Below, piece by piece: positions 9,759 through 20,748 of a stretch of 64,000 nucleotides of DNA (the stretch's first letter is position 1; each line of letters opens with the position of its first letter). The notes below the pieces were generated by a model. It did not search any database. It was not told the origin of the DNA and saw nothing but the letters and a program-made list of their open reading frames with translations. The stretch is from positions 62,001 to 126,000 of the forward strand of contig JABBOY010000030.1 of assembly GCA_012927585.1 (NCBI GenBank), written 5' to 3'. Source of the stretch: Glaciimonas sp. GTDB taxonomy: Bacteria > Pseudomonadota > Gammaproteobacteria > Burkholderiales > Burkholderiaceae_D. The translations under genes and the position numbers were made by a program.

Positions 9759-12185
9759 ATGAATCTGTCCTCATTCGATCTGCAACACGCACCCTGTGGC
9801 GTATTCACGTTTGGTGAAGATTTTGTGCTGCTAGCTGTCAACCAGACACTGGCGGACATATTGGGCGTAGCTCCTGCGGATTTGACAGGTAAGCCGCTGG
9901 ATCACTTGTTGACGCCCTCTAATCGGCTGATGTTTCACATGCAGGTGATAACCATGCTCTACATGCATGGTCATGTAGAAGAAATATCCTTGCTTCTGGC
10001 GGCTGCCCACGGCGGGGAAATTCCAGTACTTTTCAATGCAGTGCGCCGCCAACGGGAAAGCGGCACGGTCACTGAATGCGTCGTGATCCAGATGGACCAA
10101 CGCAAGCGGCTGGAAGATGAGCTTTTCAAAATCAAGAAAGCTACCGAGCAGATCCCCGGCGCGGTTTTTCAGTACCTGCAGCGCGCTGATGGCACGTCCT
10201 GTTTTCCTTACGCCAGTGAAGGCATACGGGCCATTTATGGTTTGAGCCCTTTGCAGGTGCAGCAGAGTGCCGATCAGGTTTTCAAGCGCATTCACCCGGA
10301 TGACCTCGCCCGGGTCACTTCCGGCGTCAAGGCGTCCGCGCAAGCATTGCATCCTTGGCATCAAATTTACCGCGTCAATTTGCCACTTCACGGTATCCGA
10401 TGGCTAGAGGGTAACGCCATGCCCGAGTCGCGCTCGGACGGCGGCGTGCTCTGGCATGGTTACGTTTCTGACGTGACCGACCGCAAGCTGCTGGAAGTGG
10501 CACTGGCCAGTGAACATGAGCGGACCCTGGTGACGCTGCGTTCGATTGGGGATGCGGTCATCACCACCAATGCAGTCGGGCAGGTCGAGTACCTGAACCC
10601 GATTGCCGAACGGCTGACCGGCTGGAGTCAATCCGAAGCTGTAGGCCAACCTATGGCAAGCGTGTTCAACATCGTCCATCAGAATACCCGCTCGCCGGTA
10701 GAAAACCCGGTGGCCCGTTGCCTGGCCGAGCGCACGATTGTGGGTCTGGCGAGAGACACGGTGTTGATCGCTAAAGGCGGTAAGGAATACGCGGTGGAAG
10801 ATTCGGCCGCGCCGATTTTTAGTGGCGACGGCTCCATCACCGGTGTGGTAATGGTGTTTCGTGACGTAACAGACCAGCGCAAACTGCGTCAAGAAGTGGA
10901 GCACCGTGCCGCCCACGATCATTTGACGGGACTTCCCAATCGTGCAGAGTTTGATCGCATCCTGAAACAGATGTTCGAGTCGGCGCTCACTACCGGCGCC
11001 GGGCACGCACTGTGCTGCATTGATCTGGATCGATTCAAGATCGTCAATGACAGTTGTGGACACGCTGCCGGCGATCTGCTGCTGCGGCAGGTGTCGGCAT
11101 TGCTGCTCAAATGCGTGCGGGCCAAGGACACGGTGGCGCGCCTGGGTGGCGACGAATTTGCTCTGATTCTTGAAAACTGCGACTTGGAAACTGCGCAACG
11201 CATCGCGCAAAATGTTTGCGACCGCGTGGCGGAGTTGCACTTCCAACACAGCGGCAAGTCTTTTCGCGTGGGTGCCAGCATCGGCGTGGCACTGCTGGAT
11301 CGCCGTTGGGACAGCGCCTCGCTAGCACAGCAGGCTGCTGACGGCGCTTGTTTCGCGGCCAAGAAAGCCGGCCGTGGCCGTGTCCATGTCTACGAAGACC
11401 TGGACACGGCGATACTTGCACAGCGTGACCAGATGCAATGGGCAACGCGCGTACAACAAGCAATTGAAGCTAACCGTTTTGAACTTTTTGCGCAGGCCAT
11501 CAAGGCATTGGGTGACGGTGCGGTAGCGGGCCGCCACTTTGAAGTCTTGCTGGGATTGCGCGAAAATACCGGCAGCTTGATTTTTTCCGACGCGATCGTT
11601 CCGGTTGCGCAGCGGTACGGATTGGCTACGCAAATCGACCGATGGGTGGTGACGCATGTGTGCGCGTGGATGGTTGCGCAACAGGGCGCCATTGACTGCG
11701 TCCACACTATCGTCATCAACTTGTCTGGGCAATCGGTTGGCAACCGGGATTTCCATCGCTTTGTCTGCAAGCTTCTTGACCGAAGACACGTATTTCCCAA
11801 AAAATGGTGCTTTCAAATTACGGAAACTGCGGCAACCGAACATTTGGACGATGCCCTGGTTTTTTTTGATATGTTGCACCAGCGTGGTGCGCGGATTTCG
11901 CTCGATAATTTTGGCGGCGGCATGTCGTCAATGGCTTGCGTCAAGCGTTTGCCGGTGGACTACCTCAAAATCGATGGCCAGATAGTCAAAAACATGGCAA
12001 CCGATGCGGTGGACTGTGCAATGGTTCGCAGCATCAATGAAATAGCGCATCTGACGGGCAAACGCACTATCGCCGAGTGGGTGGAGAGCGAGTCGATTCT
12101 GAGTTTGTTGCGTGAACTTGGCGTGGACTTCGCACAGGGCTGCCATATTGGCACTCCAGTTCCGATCGAGGATGCGCTGGCTTGA
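9759..12185 (+). CDS. RsbP-type PAS sensor with GGDEF and EAL domains
   Basis: An 808-residue soluble sensor for c-di-GMP turnover. Domain order: an N-terminal PAS domain very like that of RsbP (APCGVFTFGED to about residue 120), two more PAS domains (about 125-250 and 255-375), GGDEF (about 385-545) and EAL (about 560-805). The cyclase motif RLGGDEF is intact, preceded by the inhibitory RxxD site (RAKD) at the right distance, so diguanylate cyclase activity is expected. The EAL domain is degenerate: EAL reads EVL and the metal-binding DDFG reads DNFG, although ETA, LKIDG and QGC positions are kept. Phosphodiesterase activity is therefore doubtful. There are no membrane segments. It is coupled to the RsbQ-like gene 15 bases upstream. 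Confidence 0.88.
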   Translation: MNLSSFDLQHAPCGVFTFGEDFVLLAVNQTLADILGVAPADLTGKPLDHLLTPSNRLMFHMQVITMLYMHGHVEEISLLLAAAHGGEIPVLFNAVRRQRESGTVTECVVIQMDQRKRLEDELFKIKKATEQIPGAVFQYLQRADGTSCFPYASEGIRAIYGLSPLQVQQSADQVFKRIHPDDLARVTSGVKASAQALHPWHQIYRVNLPLHGIRWLEGNAMPESRSDGGVLWHGYVSDVTDRKLLEVALASEHERTLVTLRSIGDAVITTNAVGQVEYLNPIAERLTGWSQSEAVGQPMASVFNIVHQNTRSPVENPVARCLAERTIVGLARDTVLIAKGGKEYAVEDSAAPIFSGDGSITGVVMVFRDVTDQRKLRQEVEHRAAHDHLTGLPNRAEFDRILKQMFESALTTGAGHALCCIDLDRFKIVNDSCGHAAGDLLLRQVSALLLKCVRAKDTVARLGGDEFALILENCDLETAQRIAQNVCDRVAELHFQHSGKSFRVGASIGVALLDRRWDSASLAQQAADGACFAAKKAGRGRVHVYEDLDTAILAQRDQMQWATRVQQAIEANRFELFAQAIKALGDGAVAGRHFEVLLGLRENTGSLIFSDAIVPVAQRYGLATQIDRWVVTHVCAWMVAQQGAIDCVHTIVINLSGQSVGNRDFHRFVCKLLDRRHVFPKKWCFQITETAATEHLDDALVFFDMLHQRGARISLDNFGGGMSSMACVKRLPVDYLKIDGQIVKNMATDAVDCAMVRSINEIAHLTGKRTIAEWVESESILSLLRELGVDFAQGCHIGTPVPIEDALA

Positions 12186-12419
12186 GTGGTTCGAACTGCA
12201 TCCATATAGTTCAAGCAAGCAATCAACATACGTAAAATAATCTGTGCATTGCTTCTGCGTCCTGATCCACAACTTATATCCTGCACACTCTTAAACCTGC
12301 ACAAGGCGTTGCTGCTGATTGTAGTGCTCGATTAATTATTGACGTTTACTTTGTTATTCCTCAGTATTAATTACAAAATTATCAACTAATATAAAAATGG
12401 TAGTAAAAAAGCGAGGCAG

Positions 12420-12494
12420 CACGAGCTAACAAAAAACGGTGATGGAGTCACTATTGAAGCGAACTCCGGTTGGGGTGAATAGCAAGTTAGCGTG
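12420..12494 (+). ncRNA. Candidate structured leader RNA
   Basis: Between the PAS-GGDEF-EAL gene and the orphan gene at 12525 lies a compact segment with interleaved pairing. An outer stem pairs GCTAAC (12425-12430) with GTTAGC (12486-12491), extended by CAC (12420-12422) and GTG (12492-12494) across a two-base bulge. Inside, GGAGT (12444-12448) can pair with ACTCC (12463-12467), and CTATT (12451-12455) with AATAG (12478-12482), which together make a pseudoknot. TCAC (12448-12451) and GTGA (12475-12478) offer an alternative pairing. I do not recognise a known riboswitch class. It was read by eye only. Confidence 0.3.
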
Positions 12495-12524
12495 ATAATT
12501 CAATAACGCAACATCGGGGGTGAT

Positions 12525-12932
12525 ATGTCAACTGTACTTTACGCAAATGACCAGGTATCCGAGGTGTATCCAAAAGAAGTGGCGATTGAAATTCGTGAGG
12601 GTGACTGGAAGGGATATTTACAACACATTATTGGGCGCCAAGGCAACAACAATTTTGTCGGTCGGTATGGTGATATCAGCGCATATAAACGACAGTGTGC
12701 AATGGCTTACCTCGGGAAACGCGCGCAATTCAACGGTGGAGGATGTAGCAGGACCCAGCCGCGTATCTTGACCCCGAAGATGATTTCTGACTTGGAGGCA
12801 AAGAACAAAGTCCAGCGCTATCAACGCTACCCCTGGTTAGAGACCTTGATTAATTTGTTGGCAGAGATTGAGCGAAATCAAGACAATATTTCTGGTTGCG
12901 ACGTCATCTCATTAATGTCCGCCGCCAGATAG
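12525..12932 (+). CDS. Hypothetical protein, 135 residues
   Basis: I do not recognise this protein. It starts at an ATG seven bases after GGGGG and has no signal peptide or membrane segment. The composition is ordinary, with a central basic stretch and three cysteines. The C-terminal third (YQRYPWLETLINLLAEIERN) could be an amphipathic helix. It stands alone: the upstream gene ends 339 bases before, across an AT-rich gap holding the leader RNA candidate, and the downstream gene is convergent recG. The well-placed ribosome site and 135 open codons in a region without competing frames make it likely to be expressed. Confidence 0.5.
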   Translation: MSTVLYANDQVSEVYPKEVAIEIREGDWKGYLQHIIGRQGNNNFVGRYGDISAYKRQCAMAYLGKRAQFNGGGCSRTQPRILTPKMISDLEAKNKVQRYQRYPWLETLINLLAEIERNQDNISGCDVISLMSAAR

Positions 12933-13052
12933 CCCGGTTGATTAGCAGTCAATGGCTATTTTCAGAATAATAGGTGGCTTCCAGCCATTGCGATGGATGG
13001 TCTGACTGTATTCGGCAATTTTTAAATATGCCGGTTGTGGTATCCCCGTAGA

Positions 13053-13071
13053 GGCGGGTTTCAAACCCGCC
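13053..13071. repeat. Short GC palindrome 3' of recG
   Basis: GGCGGGTTTCAAACCCGCC is a nine-base inverted repeat around a single base, four bases beyond the recG stop. It has no following T run on the recG strand, so it is not a classical terminator, though it may protect the transcript end. A related GGCGGGTGAAACCC hairpin occurs at 53354-53407, which suggests a dispersed repeat. Confidence 0.5.
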
Positions 13072-13075
13072 CAAT

Positions 13076-15217
13076 TTAAACCCGCAAAAAATCCTCTCGT
13101 TCGCCCAGCCAGCGCGCCAGATGTGCTTTTACAATGCGCGCGCTGTTTTCTGCGCTGTTTTCTGATTTGTCCTGCAATAAAAACTGCGCCAGGTTGCGTG
13201 CTTTTTCGACTAGCCATTGGTCAGTTTCCAGGTCGGCGAATCGTAGCATTGCCTGACCTGATTGGCGCGCACCTAAAAATTCGCCGGGGCCACGGATTTC
13301 CAGATCCTTGCGGGCGATTTCGAAGCCGTCGGTGGTGGCGCGCATGGTCATCAGGCGCTGCTTGGCGACCCAGCCCAGCGGGCTCTGGTATAACAACAGG
13401 CAGACTGAGGCTGCCGTGCCGCGTCCGACCCGCCCACGTAACTGGTGCAGTTGCGACAAGCCGAAGCGTTCCGCGTGTTCGATCACCATCAGCGATGCGT
13501 TCGGTACATCGACCCCGACTTCAATCACAGTGGTGGCGACCAGCACCTGTATCCGGTTTTGATTAAAGGCGTCCATTACCGCCTGTTTTTCGGCCGCTTT
13601 CATGCGGCCGTGCACTAGCCCGACCTGCAGACTGGGTAACGCTGCGACCAGCGTAGCGTGGGTCTCGGTTGCGGTTTGCAGTTGCAATGCTTCGGACTCT
13701 TCGATTAGCGGGCAAACCCAATAGATTTGCCGCCCTTCGAGCGCCGCCGCATGCACTCGTCCGATCACTTCTTCACGCCGGCTTTGGTCGATGGCGCGGG
13801 TGACAATCGGGCTGCGGCCGGGCGGCAGTTCATCGATTACCGAGATTTCGAGATCGGCGTAATACGTCATCGCCAGCGTGCGCGGGATCGGCGTGGCACT
13901 CATCATCAACTGGTGCGGTGTCAGGTCAGGGGTCTGCGCGTTGGCGGCCTTCGCAGTTCCTTTATTCCGCAAACTCAGGCGCTGGCCGACGCCGAAGCGG
14001 TGCTGTTCATCGACGATTACCAACCCCAGTCGGGCGAATTGGACCGTTTCCTGGATCAGTGCATGGGTGCCAATCACCAGTTGCGCGGCACCGGACTCGA
14101 TTCTAGCCAGTGCCTCCAGTTTCTCTTTCTTTTTTAGGCTGCCGGTCAGCCAAGCGACCTGGATGCCGAGCGGTTCCATCCAGCCGGCGATTTTGCGGAA
14201 GTGCTGCTCGGCCAGAATTTCGGTCGGCGCCATCAGTGCTGCCTGGTAGCCGTTGTCGATAGCCTGCGCGGCGGCCAGCGCCGCGACCACGGTTTTGCCG
14301 CTGCCGACATCGCCTTGCAGCAGCCGCTGCATCGGGAAGGTGGCACGCAAATCGTTGCGGATTTCAGCCAGCACTTTTTCCTGCGCTCTGGTCAACACGA
14401 ACGGCAACGTCATCAGGAACGCATTCGACAGTTGTCCGATGCGCTCCAATGCCGGTGCGCCGACTGCGCGGCGTGCCGTTTGCGCGCGTTTCAGCGATAG
14501 CTGCTGCGCCAGCAATTCATCGAATTTCATCCGCTCCCAAGCGGGATGTGTGCGCTCCATCAAGCCATGCTGATCGACATTGGGCGGTGGGTTGTGCAGC
14601 AGACGAATTGCGGGCTCGAAGGCTGACAAGCCAAGTTCTGCCAACATAGCCGGCGGCAGGGTGTCGCGCCAATCGAGCTGGTTCAGCGCTGCTGCAATGG
14701 CACGGCGCAGAAAGCTTTGCGACAGGCCGACCCCGGCTGGGTAAATCGGCGTTAGCGCAGTTGCCAGCGGCGCTCCCAGATTGACGACTTGGTAAGTCGG
14801 GTGCACCATCTCAGGCCCGAAAAAGCCATGCCGCAGTTCTCCCCGGACCCGCAACCGGGTGCCTTCAGCCAACTGCTTTAGCTGACTGCCGTAAAAATTC
14901 AGGAAGCGCATCACCAACTGGCCGGAATCGTCGGCCAGCGTGACCAGTAGTTGACGGCGCGGCTTGTATTGCACTTCGCAGCCGCTGACCACGCCTTCGA
15001 CCTGCGACGGCTGGCCAAAGCGTAAGCCGGCTTCCTGGATCGACAACACCTGGGTTTCATCCTCATAGCGCAACGGTAGGTGCAGCGCCAGATCCATGCT
15101 GGATCGCAGGCCCAGCTTTGCCAGTTTTTCCGTCATTTTGCCAAGCGCCCTGGATGCAGGTTTTCTGGGGTCTGACGGTACCGGCACGGTTGCGCGTATT
15201 TGCTTTGATTCTGGCAT
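13076..15217 (-). CDS. recG: ATP-dependent DNA helicase RecG
   Basis: RecG remodels stalled forks and branch-migrates Holliday junctions. The 713-residue protein has the N-terminal wedge (OB-type) domain in the first 270 residues, then superfamily 2 helicase motifs: Walker A LLQGDVGSGKTVVAA, DEQHRFGV (DExx box), MSATPIPRTLAMTYY (motif III), and motif VI in the QLRGRVGRG region. Length and order match the family. The start (MPESKQIRA) lies 165 bases from the divergent queA gene, so the shared gap should hold both promoters. Convergence with the orphan gene at 12525 leaves 143 bases. Confidence 0.96.
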   Translation of the reverse strand: MPESKQIRATVPVPSDPRKPASRALGKMTEKLAKLGLRSSMDLALHLPLRYEDETQVLSIQEAGLRFGQPSQVEGVVSGCEVQYKPRRQLLVTLADDSGQLVMRFLNFYGSQLKQLAEGTRLRVRGELRHGFFGPEMVHPTYQVVNLGAPLATALTPIYPAGVGLSQSFLRRAIAAALNQLDWRDTLPPAMLAELGLSAFEPAIRLLHNPPPNVDQHGLMERTHPAWERMKFDELLAQQLSLKRAQTARRAVGAPALERIGQLSNAFLMTLPFVLTRAQEKVLAEIRNDLRATFPMQRLLQGDVGSGKTVVAALAAAQAIDNGYQAALMAPTEILAEQHFRKIAGWMEPLGIQVAWLTGSLKKKEKLEALARIESGAAQLVIGTHALIQETVQFARLGLVIVDEQHRFGVGQRLSLRNKGTAKAANAQTPDLTPHQLMMSATPIPRTLAMTYYADLEISVIDELPPGRSPIVTRAIDQSRREEVIGRVHAAALEGRQIYWVCPLIEESEALQLQTATETHATLVAALPSLQVGLVHGRMKAAEKQAVMDAFNQNRIQVLVATTVIEVGVDVPNASLMVIEHAERFGLSQLHQLRGRVGRGTAASVCLLLYQSPLGWVAKQRLMTMRATTDGFEIARKDLEIRGPGEFLGARQSGQAMLRFADLETDQWLVEKARNLAQFLLQDKSENSAENSARIVKAHLARWLGEREDFLRV

Positions 15218-15382
15218 GTCAGCTCATCAATAGATCGCCTAAGGCGTAAAATAGCCGGCTTTTACAATAGATACGGTAAATTATTGCATCTATTGTACTG
15301 ATCTAGGCTAGATACTGTTATTAAACACAGTTAAATTTTCTGCGGAGCTAGCTTTTCTCGAATTTTCAATCCAAGACACACG

Positions 15383-17561
<2,179 letters not shown>

Positions 17562-17579
17562 TTCTGGTATTTTTAACGC

Positions 17580-17627
17580 AAAAGCCCGGTATTGCCATTT
17601 TGTGAAAACTGGCAATACCGGGCTTTT
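17580..17627. terminator. Bidirectional terminator between tgt and the small convergent gene
   Basis: A perfect 18-base stem (17580-17597 pairs with 17610-17627) starts with AAAA and ends with TTTT around a 12-base loop. It lies 18 bases after tgt and 27 bases after the stop of the opposite-strand gene at 17655, so it can end transcripts from both sides. Confidence 0.9.
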
Positions 17628-17654
17628 GTTTTAGCGGTCGTGCGTTATTGCTTA

Positions 17655-17897
17655 TTACGCACCTGGTGCAGGCACTGGTGCTGCTTTTTTCACTGCTGCG
17701 CGCTTCATTTTCTTGGCCTTGTTGGCTTTTTTGTGCGTTGCTTTTTTCGCAGTTGCTTTGGCCGGCGTTGCTGTAGCATCGGCTGGTGTGCTTGCGGCAG
17801 CAGGTGTTGCCGGCGTTGCTGGAGCAGCAGGAGTTGCTGCAAAGGCTGTGCCCATTGCGAAAGTAGCGGCTACCAGGGTTGCGATAAGTTTGTTCAT
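17655..17897 (-). CDS. Small exported alanine/proline/lysine-rich protein
   Basis: An 80-residue protein of low complexity. The first 21 residues are a clear signal peptide (MNKLIATLVAATFAMGTAFA-ATP). The next 25 are alanine, proline and threonine repeats, and the rest is a lysine- and alanine-rich basic stretch (KATAKKATHKKANKAKK). I place the start at 17897 because AAAGGA sits nine bases before it; the longer open frame upstream has no support. Small secreted proteins of this style are common in Burkholderiales and have no known function; a histone-like or polyanion-binding role is only a guess. It shares a terminator with tgt. Confidence 0.7.
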   Translation of the reverse strand: MNKLIATLVAATFAMGTAFAATPAAPATPATPAAASTPADATATPAKATAKKATHKKANKAKKMKRAAVKKAAPVPAPGA

Positions 17898-18289
17898 GCT
17901 AAAGTCCTTTTGGTTGGGTCCGTAGACAATCGCTACGTAAGCAGATAACGCTGCTCTTCTAAAGCCGGTTGACAGCGAATGCAAATAATTTTCAAGCAGT
18001 GTCGTTAGTTGTGGCACGACGGTAGTGAGCAATTCTGCCGATTTGTTTCCGCAGGCTGCGATCCATTCCCCCAAAATAATAAATATCGGCAGGGTATGTG
18101 GAAATAAATAGAATTCACCGCATGTTTTCATTGCGACTTTAAAAATACTGTTGCCTGTATGAATTTCAGGGCGGAACGCTGTTGGATGCCAGCGCCAATT
18201 TACCCGGGCGTCATAGGACAATGCATCGGGAAACTTATGCCTGAATGCTAAAATGCCTGCCTGTTTATAACAACCAACTGGAGTACGCC
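17898..18289. other. Non-coding gap upstream of yajC
   Basis: This 392-base stretch separates the divergent small exported-protein gene and yajC and must hold both promoters. I see no convincing gene, strong hairpin or consensus promoter in it. Confidence 0.5.
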
Positions 18290-18622
18290 TTGTTTATTTC
18301 TAATGCATTTGCACAATCAGGTCCGCTGGAATCATTGGGGTTGGGTAGCAACCTGACTAGCTTTCTACCGATCATCTTGATGTTTGCGGTGATGTATTTT
18401 TTGATGATTCGTCCGCAGATGAAACGCCAGAAAGAGCAGAAAGCCATGATGGCAGCCATCGCCAAGGGTGACGAGGTGGTTACCAGCGGCGGTATGCTGG
18501 GTCGCGTTACCAAAGTAACGGATGTCTATGTGACATTGGAAATCGCCAACGCTACCGAAATCGTGATCCAAAAAGCGGCCATCGCCACTCTGCTGCCAAA
18601 AGGCACGATCAAATCGATTTAA
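18290..18622 (+). CDS. yajC: Preprotein translocase accessory subunit YajC
   Basis: Inner-membrane protein that associates with SecD and SecF. About 110 residues: a short periplasmic start (FISNAFAQ), one membrane segment (FLPIILMFAVMYFLMI), then RPQMKRQKEQKAM and the conserved cytoplasmic domain with GDEVVTSGGMLGRV. I place the start at a TTG (18290) because GGAG lies six bases before it and the resulting N terminus is the family norm; the ATG at 18245 would add an unlikely 15-residue extension. secD follows after 98 bases. Confidence 0.93.
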   Translation: MFISNAFAQSGPLESLGLGSNLTSFLPIILMFAVMYFLMIRPQMKRQKEQKAMMAAIAKGDEVVTSGGMLGRVTKVTDVYVTLEIANATEIVIQKAAIATLLPKGTIKSI

Positions 18623-18720
18623 TGCTGTGTGTGCCGGTTCGCACGCCTGTGTGCGGGCCCGGCCATTCAAGTGATCCCGGCCATTTCTGCCCGGCGGCCA
18701 ACCCTGAACATTGAATCAAT

Positions 18721-20580
18721 ATGAATCGTTATCCACTCTGGAAGTATCTTGTCATCGCCTTTGCGCTGTTGCTGGGCGTGTTGTATACGCTGCCGAACTT
18801 CTTTGGCGAATCGCCCGCAGTGCAAATCAGTAGCGCCAAAGCCACCATCAAGGTTGATACCGGCTTGGTGACTCAAGTCGAACAGATTTTGAAAACCAAT
18901 GACATGGCCACGGGCGGCGTGTTCTTCGATGCGGTTGGCAATCAGGGTTCGGTGCGGGCTCGCTTTGCCAATCCCGATGCCCAGTTCAAGGCCAAGGCAT
19001 TGCTGGAAAAGGAGCTCAATATCGACCCGGCGGACCCGGTGTATACCGTCGCCTTCAACTTGTTGCCGAATACGCCCGGCTGGTTGCAAAGCCTGCATGC
19101 GCTGCCGATGTACCTCGGCCTCGATTTGCGCGGCGGCGTGCATTTTCTGATGGAAGTCGATACCAAGGCAGTGCTTAACAAGCGTTTGCAAGGATTGCAA
19201 GCCAGTGTGCGCAGCATTTTACGTGATAAAAATATCCGTCATGCCGGTCTTTCCCGTAGCGCCGATACGCTTGAACTGCTGTTTCGCGATCAGCCCACGC
19301 TAGACAAAGCCCAGGAACAACTGAGCTCGCAACTCAGTGAACTGACTTTCAATGTGACCGGCAGCGGCAACGAACTCAAGCTGGTGCTGCGCATGAAGCC
19401 GGAAGCCCTGAAAAAAACCGTGGATGACGGCGTGCAGCAGAATATTACGACTCTGTCCAAACGCGTCAACGAACTCGGTGTGGCGGAGCCGATCATCCAG
19501 CGCCAAGGCGCCAGCCGGATCGTGGTGCAATTGCCGGGCGTGCAGGACGTCTCGCGCGCCAAAGACATTATTGGCCGCACCGCTACTCTGGAAGTGCGTT
19601 TAGTCGATGAAACCGTCACCCGCGGCACTGAAGAAAACGCTGCGATTCCGTTTGGGTCCGAGTTGTTCAAGGTGGGCAAGGGTGCGCCGGTGGTGCTGTA
19701 CAAGGATCCGATCATTACCGGCGACTATATTTCCAGCGCCACTGCCAGCTTCGATCAAAACAACCGGCCATCGGTCAGCATCGATCTCAACGGTGACGGC
19801 GGGCGCCGCATGCGCGACGCCACCCGCGGCAAGATCGGCAAGTTGATGGCGATCGTGCTGTTTGAGAAGGGCCGTGGTGAAGTGCTGACGGTGGCTACCA
19901 TCCAGGATGAACTCGGGTCGCGCTTTCAGATTACCGGTGAAGGTTCATCCCAGGCGTCCAGCGATTTAGCGTTGCTGCTGCGCGCCGGTTCGCTGGCGGC
20001 GCCGATGGAAATCATCGAGGAGCGTACCATCGGCCCGCAACTCGGCGCTGAAAACATCAAGAAGGGTTTCGATTCGACCATGTACGGTTTTCTGGTAGTG
20101 GCCGCTTTCATGACGGTGTATTACATGCTGTTCGGCCTGTTCAGCGTGTTCGCCCTGTCGACTAATCTGCTGTTGCTGGTGGCGATTTTGTCCATGCTGC
20201 AGGCGACCCTTACCTTGCCGGGAATTGCCGCGATTGCGCTCACGCTCGGTATGGCAATTGACGCCAATGTGCTGATCAACGAACGGATTCGGGAAGAGCT
20301 GCGCGCCGGACACTCGCCGCAAGCAGCGATAGCGATGGGATTCGACCGTGCCTGGGCCACCATTCTGGACTCCAATGTGACCACTCTGATTGCGGGTTTG
20401 GCGCTGTTGATCTTCGGTTCCGGCGCAATTCGCGGCTTTGCGGTGGTGCATTGCATCGGCATCGTGACCTCGATTTTTTCTTCGGTGTTCGTCTCGCGCG
20501 GCCTCGCCAATCTGTGGTACGGCCGCAAGAAAAAATTGACCAACCTGTCGATTGGGACGGTCTGGAAGCCGGAACAATAG
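18721..20580 (+). CDS. secD: Protein translocase subunit SecD
   Basis: Uses the proton gradient to help complete protein export through SecYEG. The 619-residue protein has the N-terminal membrane segment (YPLWKYLVIAFALLLGVLYTLPN), the SecD signature LGLDLRGGVHFLMEVD, the large periplasmic P1 domain, and five C-terminal membrane segments including IDANVLINERIREELR and the GFDRAWATILDSNVTTLIA region. Length is normal for the family. It is followed by a strong hairpin repeat before secF, which may modulate the relative amounts of the two subunits. Confidence 0.97.
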   Translation: MNRYPLWKYLVIAFALLLGVLYTLPNFFGESPAVQISSAKATIKVDTGLVTQVEQILKTNDMATGGVFFDAVGNQGSVRARFANPDAQFKAKALLEKELNIDPADPVYTVAFNLLPNTPGWLQSLHALPMYLGLDLRGGVHFLMEVDTKAVLNKRLQGLQASVRSILRDKNIRHAGLSRSADTLELLFRDQPTLDKAQEQLSSQLSELTFNVTGSGNELKLVLRMKPEALKKTVDDGVQQNITTLSKRVNELGVAEPIIQRQGASRIVVQLPGVQDVSRAKDIIGRTATLEVRLVDETVTRGTEENAAIPFGSELFKVGKGAPVVLYKDPIITGDYISSATASFDQNNRPSVSIDLNGDGGRRMRDATRGKIGKLMAIVLFEKGRGEVLTVATIQDELGSRFQITGEGSSQASSDLALLLRAGSLAAPMEIIEERTIGPQLGAENIKKGFDSTMYGFLVVAAFMTVYYMLFGLFSVFALSTNLLLLVAILSMLQATLTLPGIAAIALTLGMAIDANVLINERIREELRAGHSPQAAIAMGFDRAWATILDSNVTTLIAGLALLIFGSGAIRGFAVVHCIGIVTSIFSSVFVSRGLANLWYGRKKKLTNLSIGTVWKPEQ

Positions 20581-20625
20581 ACACTTGGCGCAGTTGGATC
20601 GATTTAGTCAGGATTCACGCAAAAT

Positions 20626-20683
20626 AAGTAGTGCAGGTCTCTGTGCCTGCAACGGGTTGCAGGCACAGAGGCCTGCACTACTT
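20626..20683. repeat. Dispersed hairpin repeat (27-bp stem) between secD and secF
   Basis: The arms, each opening AAGTAGTGCAGG on its own strand, form a 27-base-pair stem with a single G-T wobble around a CGGG loop. The same core occurs inside the two miniature elements at 42127-42345 and 46490-46712, and in a decayed form at 25213-25274. It looks like a REP-type or MITE-core palindrome that has landed inside the secD-secF operon. It lacks a T run and so need not stop transcription. Confidence 0.9.
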
Positions 20684-20748
20684 CAGTTTTAATCAAGTAT
20701 TTCTCGGTAGTCTGGCTCGGCCAGAGTACTGCATTGAAAGGATCGATG

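Noticed and set aside
12420-12494. c-di-GMP (GEMM) riboswitch
   Set aside because: The position behind a c-di-GMP protein is tempting, but the conserved GEMM loops and tetraloop-receptor bases are not visible.
13053-13071. Rho-independent terminator of recG
   Set aside because: A palindrome is present but no T run follows it on the recG strand.
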